From Alphaproteobacteria bacterium (GTDB taxonomy: Bacteria > Pseudomonadota > Alphaproteobacteria > Rs-D84): a stretch of DNA of 36,923 nt. Position numbers and translations under genes: made by a program. The first letter of the stretch is position 1, and the number at the start of each line of letters is the position of its first letter. The stretch spans positions 1-36,923 of the forward strand of contig JAFGMU010000042.1 in assembly GCA_016927395.1 (NCBI GenBank). The letters are read 5' to 3'. The notes beneath the pieces are model-generated. The model was not told the DNA's origin. It made no database searches and saw only the letters and a list, made by a program, of their open reading frames with translations. Of the stretch, positions 31,588 through 36,923 are shown piece after piece.

Positions 31588-33579
31588 ATGTCTGAAAAAA
31601 AACAAAAATATCTTATAACCAGTGCGTTACCGTATGTTAATTATAATTTGCATATTGGTCACATGATTGGATGTTTATTACCATCTGACGTTTATGCCAG
31701 ATTTTGTCGCGGTATGGGTCGGGATGTTTTATTTGTGTGTGGTGCAGATGAACATGGAACAACTAGTGAAGTTGGTGCAATGAAAGAAGGTATGCCAGTT
31801 GAAGAATATGTTGATAAATATCGCTCTGCACATGAAATTGCTGTTAAGCAATTTAATTTATCTTTTGATTTATATGGTAGAACACACACAAAACTGCATG
31901 AAAAACTAATCCAGGATTTATTTACACGTTTGGATGATCAGGGAATGATTGAAGAAAAAGTTTCCATTCAACCTTTTTCAATAAAAGACGAAATGTTTTT
32001 GGCAGACAGGTTTGTTATTGGCACATGTCCAAAATGCGGTTTCGAAGGTGCATATGGAAACGAATGTCCAAAGTGTAACGCTACTTTGGAACCGGGCGAT
32101 TTAATAAATCCACACAGTTCAATAACTACTGATTCTCCTGTTGAAATGCGTGAAACAAAGCATTTGTATTTCAAACTTAGTAAAATGGAGGATCAATTGC
32201 GTGATTGGTTAAAATCACGTACTGGTTGGCCAAAAACAGCTATGGCAATTGCAAATAAGTGGCTGAATGAGGGTTTGCGAGACACACCAATAACACGTGA
32301 TTTAAAATGGGGTATTCCGGTTAATAAACCGGGTTTCGAAGGTAAAGTTTTTTATGTATGGTTTGATGCACCGTGGGGATATGTTTCAATATCACAAGAT
32401 GCAAATAAAAACTGGGCTGATTGGTGGAAAAATAATGACTGTCATTATGCACAATTTATGGGCAAAGATAATGTTGCATTCCATGCAGTATTCTTTCCTG
32501 CCCAGGAATTGGCTATGAATAATGATTGGAAGACTGTTGATATATTAAAAGCCTTTAACTTTTTGAACTTTGAAGGTGCAAAAATATCTAAATCAACTGG
32601 TAATGGAATATTCCTTAATGATGCTATCAATGATGCACCAGCGGATGCATGGCGTTACGCACTACTGGCCAGCGCACCAGAAACAGACGATTCTGATTTT
32701 ACAATTGGACGTTTTGCAGAAATTGTAAACAAAGATTTAAACGGAATTCTGGGGAACTTTGTATCACGCGTTTGCAAAATAAATGAAAAGAATTTTGGAC
32801 TGAATGTACCAGAATTTGGAGATTTTATTGATTTGGTTAGTTTTAGGAATGACATTGATTTAAAATTAAACGATTTAAAATTTGCGCTGGATGCTTGTGA
32901 ATTCCGCAAGTCAATATCAATTCTACGTGAATTATGGTCATATGGAAATGAATTTTTTACAAAAACCGAACCTTGGGCATTGGTAAAACAAGACAAGGTA
33001 GGCGAAGCCGCAGATGTTTTGAACATATGTTTCCAATTAATTGATTTATATGCACGAATTTCCGCGCCGTTTATTCCAGAAACTGCTGATAAAATGATTA
33101 AAATATTTAATACGAAACTGGATTTATCATGGCCAACAAAATTTGAATGGCGTATAAATGGTGGTACAGAATTCAAAATTCCTGAAAACCTGTTTACAAG
33201 AATAGATGAAGACAAAGTTAAATTTATGTCTGAAAAATACATAAAACAGGCACCAAAGATTGTAATTGCAAAGATTCTGACTGCAAATCCACACCCTGAT
33301 TCTGATCATTTGCAGGTATTATCTGTTGATGCAGGGGACGGAAAACCATTGGAAATTGTTTGTGGTGCACCAAATGCACGGGCAGGTCTGGTCAGTGTTC
33401 TGGCACGTGTTGGGGCAAAATTACCGGCTTTTGACATGCCACTGGTAGCACGAAAAGTTCGCGGTGTTCTGTCAAATGGAATGATGTGTGCCGAAGATGA
33501 ATTGGGACTTGGTAACAATCACGATGGAATTATTGAATTGCCTGATGATTCCGTTATTGGTTCAGAATTTAAAGGTTAA
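31588..33579 (+). CDS. metG: methionyl-tRNA synthetase with C-terminal tRNA-binding domain
   Basis: Class I synthetase that charges tRNA-Met. The 663-residue protein has the HIGH motif (residues 22-25) in SALPYVNYNLHIGHMIG. A zinc knuckle with two CxxC pairs (CPKCGFEGAYGNECPKC, about 148-165) follows, then the ISKST form of KMSKS (about 333-337) and an anticodon-binding helical domain with the usual W near residue 455. From about residue 555 an EMAPII/Trbp111-like domain is appended (IVIAKILTANPHPDSDHL, IVCGAPN, VARKVRGVLSNGMMCAEDELGL), as in E. coli MetG, which is a dimer. Many alphaproteobacterial MetGs lack this domain. ATG 31588 has a weak ribosome site. Confidence 0.95.
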   Translation: MSEKKQKYLITSALPYVNYNLHIGHMIGCLLPSDVYARFCRGMGRDVLFVCGADEHGTTSEVGAMKEGMPVEEYVDKYRSAHEIAVKQFNLSFDLYGRTHTKLHEKLIQDLFTRLDDQGMIEEKVSIQPFSIKDEMFLADRFVIGTCPKCGFEGAYGNECPKCNATLEPGDLINPHSSITTDSPVEMRETKHLYFKLSKMEDQLRDWLKSRTGWPKTAMAIANKWLNEGLRDTPITRDLKWGIPVNKPGFEGKVFYVWFDAPWGYVSISQDANKNWADWWKNNDCHYAQFMGKDNVAFHAVFFPAQELAMNNDWKTVDILKAFNFLNFEGAKISKSTGNGIFLNDAINDAPADAWRYALLASAPETDDSDFTIGRFAEIVNKDLNGILGNFVSRVCKINEKNFGLNVPEFGDFIDLVSFRNDIDLKLNDLKFALDACEFRKSISILRELWSYGNEFFTKTEPWALVKQDKVGEAADVLNICFQLIDLYARISAPFIPETADKMIKIFNTKLDLSWPTKFEWRINGGTEFKIPENLFTRIDEDKVKFMSEKYIKQAPKIVIAKILTANPHPDSDHLQVLSVDAGDGKPLEIVCGAPNARAGLVSVLARVGAKLPAFDMPLVARKVRGVLSNGMMCAEDELGLGNNHDGIIELPDDSVIGSEFKG

Positions 33580-33582
33580 AAA

Positions 33583-33969
33583 ATGCATATAAACGTATAT
33601 AATTTAAAAGATAAAAAACAAAATGATTCAATTCTTTACTTCCATTGTGGTATATGTTCTTTGCGTGAAGTTTGTAAGAACACATGCCATTTTAGTGATT
33701 TTCTTGAACAAAAACTAGGCACTATGGTTCTAGCTATTGATAAATCACAACACGTCATTAATTACCATATCTCTGCCACTAATGAAAAATTCAAAAATCC
33801 AGACAACAAAAGTGATTTAGACATTTTTTACGAAGTAGTAAGATTAGCAAATGATAAATTCAAAAAAACATATCCAGCCGCCCAAATAAAAAAACATAAT
33901 GAAGAGAATGGTCAAAAATTATTGATAAAAAAAAGAAACCACATACAATCATTAACAAAACAATATTGA
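33583..33969 (+). CDS. uncharacterised small protein with an N-terminal Cys4 motif
   Basis: I do not recognise this 128-residue protein. It starts 3 bp after the metG stop and its stop overlaps the queH start (TGATG), so all three are one translational unit. Cysteines 22, 25, 31 and 35 form CxxCx5Cx3C (HCGICSLREVCKNTCHF), which would suit zinc or an iron-sulfur cluster. The rest is mixed alpha/beta with a Lys-rich tail and no signal peptide. Position before queH, a metal enzyme of queuosine synthesis, suggests a link to tRNA modification, but this is inference only. Confidence 0.65.
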   Translation: MHINVYNLKDKKQNDSILYFHCGICSLREVCKNTCHFSDFLEQKLGTMVLAIDKSQHVINYHISATNEKFKNPDNKSDLDIFYEVVRLANDKFKKTYPAAQIKKHNEENGQKLLIKKRNHIQSLTKQY

Positions 33970-34508
33970 TGAAAAAAATTAAACTTGTTTTGATGTCTTG
34001 TTGTGCGCCTTGCTCTGCTGGGGCTATTAAACAATTGGCAGATGGGGAATTTCCAGAAACATCCGATTTTATTGTTCTTTTTTACAATCCAAACATATAT
34101 CCACAGACCGAATATCAAAAAAGATTGGATGAACAGATAAAACACTGTGAAAGTTTGGGTGTTAAATACGCAGTTGGCGACTGGGACCATAATAATTGGT
34201 TGGAATATGTTCATGGATTGGAAAATGAACCTGAACGAGGATCCCGTTGCAGTGAATGTTTCAAATATCGATTCAAATTTGCGCAACAATGGGCATTGGA
34301 AAATGGTTATAATGCAATCGCGTCTGTATTTGGTGTTTCAAAACACAAAGACCAATCCCAGGTTGATACATCTGCAAACGATACAATTTCAAAAATCAAT
34401 TATTTACCAATAATTTGGAACGAATCGTTGCGCAGTGAAATAAATAAAAAAGCCGGCTTTTATCGTCAAAATTATTGCGGTTGCGAATTCAGTTTTCGCA
34501 AAGTATAA
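33969..34508 (+). CDS. queH: epoxyqueuosine reductase QueH
   Basis: QueH reduces epoxyqueuosine to queuosine in tRNA, replacing the cobalamin enzyme QueG; it uses an iron-sulfur cluster. The 179-residue protein shows the family's N-terminal MSCCAPCS (Cys 11, 12, 15), FYNPNIYPQTEYQKRLDEQ, GDWDH..W, and the paired cysteines in RCSECFKYRF (about 93-96). The HKDQSQV segment and the final YCGCEFS follow. ATG 33969 shares its first base with the upstream stop. The 3' end overlaps the fabD promoter. This identifies how the organism finishes queuosine. Confidence 0.93.
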   Translation: MKKIKLVLMSCCAPCSAGAIKQLADGEFPETSDFIVLFYNPNIYPQTEYQKRLDEQIKHCESLGVKYAVGDWDHNNWLEYVHGLENEPERGSRCSECFKYRFKFAQQWALENGYNAIASVFGVSKHKDQSQVDTSANDTISKINYLPIIWNESLRSEINKKAGFYRQNYCGCEFSFRKV

Positions 34509-34509
34509 T
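34481..34509 (+). promoter_or_regulatory. fabD promoter inside the queH 3' end
   Basis: TTGCGA (34481-34486), 17 bp, TATAAT (34504-34509). The queH stop codon is within the -10 box. Leader about 22 nt with AAAGGA before ATG 34538. Confidence 0.6.
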
Positions 34510-34537
34510 TTAAACTGTATTCAACAAAGGAAATGCT

Positions 34538-35455
34538 ATGTCTTCTATTTTAATATTCCCAGGCCAAGGCAGCCAAGCCGTAGGTATGGGCAAAGAACTG
34601 TATGATAACTTTGCTGTCGCTCGTGATGTATTTAACGAAGTCGATGAAGCATTAAATCAAAAATTATCGGATATTATTTTCAATGGTCCAATGGAAGAAC
34701 TGACACTGACTGCAAATGTTCAACCTGCTATTTTTGCAACTTCTATGGCAATGCTGCGCGTTGCAATTGAAACAAGCAAACTGAATATGGATGAAATATC
34801 TTTTGTTGCAGGACATTCATTGGGTGAATATACAGCACTGTGTGCAGCTGGTGCATTATCATTAGGTGATACTGCGAAACTGCTGCGGGTTCGTGGTGAT
34901 TCTATGCAACGTGCTGTACCGATTGGTCAGGGCGCAATGGCAGTTATTATGGGAATTGATGTTGAAAAATTAAATGAAATTTGTCGCACATCAGAAGAAA
35001 AAGCGGGTACAGATATGGTTTGTGATATTGCAAATGATAATGCACCTGGACAGATTGTTATATCAGGTTCAAAACCTGCAATTGAAATTGCAATGGAATT
35101 AGCCAAAGAAGCAGGGGCAAAACGCGCAATGTTATTACCATTGTCTGTTCCACCACATTCTAGATTAATGGCACCAGTTGCAACTGAAATGGAATTGGCT
35201 TTGGTTGGTATAAAAATGAATATTCCAAGTGTTCCATTGATTTCAAACAAAACATGTTCACCTTTGATGGATCCCACAGAAATCAAAGATGCGCTGGTTT
35301 ATCAAATTACACATGGTGTTCGTTGGCGTGAATCTGTATTGGCTATGCCTGCATTGGGAATCACTGAAACTATTGAAGTTGGCCCTGGCAGTGTTCTGAC
35401 TGGAATGGTTCCAAGAATCGAACCATCAATCACAGCAAGGAAGTTAGAGATTTAG
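34538..35455 (+). CDS. fabD: malonyl-CoA:ACP transacylase FabD
   Basis: Transfers malonyl from CoA to acyl carrier protein for fatty-acid elongation. The 305-residue protein opens with LIFPGQGSQAVGMGKELYD and has the nucleophile elbow GHSLGEYTAL (Ser about 93). An arginine sits in RVRGDSMQ (about 118), and the catalytic histidine lies in VPPHSRLM (about 205). The late GVRWRESV and EVGPGSVLTGM motifs are present. Length is normal. It begins a fab transcript with fabG two genes later. Confidence 0.96.
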   Translation: MSSILIFPGQGSQAVGMGKELYDNFAVARDVFNEVDEALNQKLSDIIFNGPMEELTLTANVQPAIFATSMAMLRVAIETSKLNMDEISFVAGHSLGEYTALCAAGALSLGDTAKLLRVRGDSMQRAVPIGQGAMAVIMGIDVEKLNEICRTSEEKAGTDMVCDIANDNAPGQIVISGSKPAIEIAMELAKEAGAKRAMLLPLSVPPHSRLMAPVATEMELALVGIKMNIPSVPLISNKTCSPLMDPTEIKDALVYQITHGVRWRESVLAMPALGITETIEVGPGSVLTGMVPRIEPSITARKLEI

Positions 35456-35457
35456 TT

Positions 35458-35703
35458 ATGTCACAACCAGATATTCATAAAGCAGGGTATGTTATAAATA
35501 ATGTTGTCAGAAGGTCCAAGATAGTTTTTGAAAAAATATTATCGTTGGATTTGCCATATGATTTGTGTCAAAAAGATATAATTAAGATTTTTGATTTATC
35601 AAATCAGATTACATATACAAAATGTCGTGCCGGCAGAAGTTCTGCGCATCGTAAACGTGCCCAAGAAAGAAGAAAAATTGGTTTACAACAAAAATATAGA
35701 TAG
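35458..35703 (+). CDS. uncharacterised small basic protein between fabD and fabG
   Basis: 81 residues, starting 2 bp after the fabD stop. The N-terminal half is mixed (GYVINNVVRRSKIVFEKILSLDLPYD). The C-terminal third is highly basic (CRAGRSSAHRKRAQERRKIGLQ), which suggests nucleic-acid binding. The tail faintly recalls the RNA-binding end of ribosomal protein bS18, and in alphaproteobacteria the rpsF-rpsR-rplI cluster is often next to fab genes. The match is too weak to name it. Codon composition is like its neighbours and it is tightly embedded, so I take it to be a real gene. Confidence 0.6.
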   Translation: MSQPDIHKAGYVINNVVRRSKIVFEKILSLDLPYDLCQKDIIKIFDLSNQITYTKCRAGRSSAHRKRAQERRKIGLQQKYR

Positions 35704-35728
35704 ATAAATAAAAAAGAAGGAAGTAAAA

Positions 35729-36460
35729 ATGTTTTCGTTAAAAGATAAAGTGGCTTTAATTACTGGTGCAACTGGCGGTATTGGTATTGCAATTGCAAAA
35801 CAAATGCGCGACGCTGGTGCACGCGTTGTCGTAACTGGACGCAATCAGGCAAAATTGGATTCTGAATTTGATGATTCTTATATCAAAATTGCAATGGATG
35901 TTTCAAAAGATGGTGCAGCAGAAGAATTGATTAAAGAAACTATCGAAAAAGCCGGTAAAATCGACATATTAGTAAATAATGCTGGTATTACAAAAGATAC
36001 ATTGTTGATGCGTATGACAGATGAACAATTTGATGATGTTATAAACACAAATTTGCGCTCTACCTTCAAATTGTGCCGCGCTGCAATTATGCCAATGATG
36101 AAAAATAAATTTGGACGTATTATTAATATGGCTTCAATTGTGGGTGCAATCGGCGGGCCAGGCCAGGCAAACTATGCAGCCAGTAAGGGTGGAATGATTG
36201 CAATGACAAAATCAATTGCAGCTGAACCAACAGCGTCACGCGGTGTTACAGCAAACTGTATTGCACCTGGATTTATTAAAACACCAATGACTGATGTTTT
36301 AACAGATGAACAAAAGACAACATATTTTGCACAGATTCCATCTGGCCGATTTGGTGAACCATCAGACGTTGCAGCAGCCTGTGTATTCCTGGCATCCGAC
36401 GAAGCAGGTTATATCAATGGTCAAACATTACATATAAATGGTGGATTGGGACGTTTTTAA
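35729..36460 (+). CDS. fabG: 3-oxoacyl-[acyl-carrier-protein] reductase FabG
   Basis: NADPH-dependent reductase of the fatty-acid cycle. The 243-residue short-chain dehydrogenase has the cofactor loop TGATGGIGIAIAKQM (about residues 13-20), NNAG (about 84), and the catalytic Ser-Tyr-Lys set in MASIVG and YAASKGG (about 135, 148, 152). C-terminal AGYINGQTLHINGG is diagnostic of FabG. AAGGAAG precedes ATG 35729. acpP and fabF, which often follow, are replaced by mnmG 3 bp downstream. Confidence 0.95.
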   Translation: MFSLKDKVALITGATGGIGIAIAKQMRDAGARVVVTGRNQAKLDSEFDDSYIKIAMDVSKDGAAEELIKETIEKAGKIDILVNNAGITKDTLLMRMTDEQFDDVINTNLRSTFKLCRAAIMPMMKNKFGRIINMASIVGAIGGPGQANYAASKGGMIAMTKSIAAEPTASRGVTANCIAPGFIKTPMTDVLTDEQKTTYFAQIPSGRFGEPSDVAAACVFLASDEAGYINGQTLHINGGLGRF

Positions 36461-36463
36461 TCT

Positions 36464-36923
36464 ATGAATGAATTTGATGTGATTATTATTGGTGGCGGTC
36501 ACGCCGGGGTCGAAGCTGCAGCAGCGGCTGCTCGTCGTGGTGCGACCGTCGCATTATTCACAAAATCAGATTCAGATTTGGGTGCGATGTCATGTAACCC
36601 CAGTATTGGTGGACCTGGCAAATCACAAATGGTTTCTGAAATCGACGCACTGGGTGGTGTTATGCCCGTTGCAGCTGACTTATCAGGAATCCATTGGCGA
36701 ATGTTAAATGCCAGTCATGGCGCAGCTACCCAGGCGTTACGTGCACAAATCGACAGAAATTTATATCACAACGCAATAAAATCGATTTTATCTGAATATA
36801 AAAATTTAAATATTATTTTTGAATCTGTTGAAAAACTGGATTTAGAAAATAAAATCATAAATAAAAAATATTCTGCCAAGTCAATTATTCTGACCACTGG
36901 AACTTTTTTGGGTGGTTTGGTTC
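36464..36923 (+). CDS. mnmG: tRNA uridine 5-carboxymethylaminomethyl modification enzyme MnmG (partial)
   Basis: FAD enzyme that, with MnmE, modifies wobble uridine 34 of tRNAs. Only the first about 153 residues are in the window; the frame is open at the right edge. The FAD-binding fold is clear: FDVIIIGGGHAGVEAAAAAARRG, then MSCNPSIGGPGKSQMVSEIDALGG, RAQIDRNLY and LTTGTFLGG. In the usual SKGPAVRGPRAQ stretch this protein has SHGAATQALRAQ, a local divergence in a conserved loop. No strong Shine-Dalgarno precedes ATG 36464. Here it is separated from rsmG-parAB, its frequent neighbours. Confidence 0.93.
   Translation, partial: MNEFDVIIIGGGHAGVEAAAAAARRGATVALFTKSDSDLGAMSCNPSIGGPGKSQMVSEIDALGGVMPVAADLSGIHWRMLNASHGAATQALRAQIDRNLYHNAIKSILSEYKNLNIIFESVEKLDLENKIINKKYSAKSIILTTGTFLGGLV

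Noticed and set aside
35458-35703. Calling the small basic protein bS18 (rpsR)
   Set aside because: Only a faint tail resemblance and it is not beside rpsF or rplI; left as unknown.
36464-36923. MnmG as a broken gene because of the altered SHGAATQALRAQ loop
   Set aside because: The frame is open, FAD motifs are intact and the change is in-frame; more likely lineage divergence.

Overview
The window is an AT-rich (by eye about 37% GC), densely packed bacterial chromosome segment. It is chromosomal core, with no prophage, insertion sequence, CRISPR array or resistance island. The gene set points to a Gram-negative alphaproteobacterium: an alpha-type SspB adaptor next to recF, an LptF/LptD/SurA-like outer-membrane cluster, a rsmG-parA-parB cluster, accB-accC, and mutS, truB, rpsO and pnp in one run. 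Small gene size, AT-rich codons, shortened proteins and cysteine-rich secreted proteins fit a host-associated, reduced-genome lineage such as the uncultured gut (RF32-like) alphaproteobacteria. That placement is an inference.

Layout. 1-71 (-): start of a probable nusA. 284-6037 (+): envelope operon lptF, lptD, surA-like, rlmN and a TIM-barrel-like unknown. 6044-6717 (-): two small cysteine-rich secreted proteins. 6814-14847 (-): mreB, xseB, mutS, truB, rpsO, pnp, ybaB and tRNA-Val(TAC), divided by internal terminators and promoters. 14969-17519 (+): rnpA-yidD, then accB-accC. 17546-19171 (-): tRNA-Cys, recF, sspB. 19270-24371 (+): a TolC/MacA/MacB-type tripartite exporter with an unknown cytoplasmic protein coded between the ATPase and the permease. 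24410-26842 (-): rsmG, parA, parB. 26869-29345 (+): TPR protein and gpsA. 29466-29879 (-): pal. 29957-31463 (+): degenerate uracil-DNA-glycosylase-like gene, infC (ATT start), tRNA-Val(GAC). 31588-34508 (+): metG, a Cys4 small protein, queH. 34538 to the end (+): fabD, a small basic protein, fabG, start of mnmG.

Functionally the window is mostly housekeeping: LPS export, fatty-acid synthesis (accBC, fabD, fabG), tRNA and rRNA maturation (rlmN, truB, rnpA, queH, mnmG, rsmG), translation (infC, metG, rpsO), RNA decay (pnp), DNA repair (mutS, xseB, recF, UDG-like), shape (mreB) and segregation (parAB).

The most interesting observations are regulatory. (i) Three parS-like palindromes lie within about 3.2 kb beside parAB, in an AT-shifted form. 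(ii) Several genes appear leaderless, with a -10 box only 6-7 nt before the ATG. (iii) recF starts 7 nt after a tRNA-Cys CCA end. (iv) The same 9-bp palindrome sits in the spacer of two unrelated promoters. (v) An attenuator-like leader precedes the probable nusA. Among proteins, those most worth attention are the unknown gene inside the exporter operon, the paired Cys-rich secreted proteins, the Cys4 protein before queH, the basic protein between fabD and fabG, and the UDG homologue lacking its iron-sulfur cysteines.
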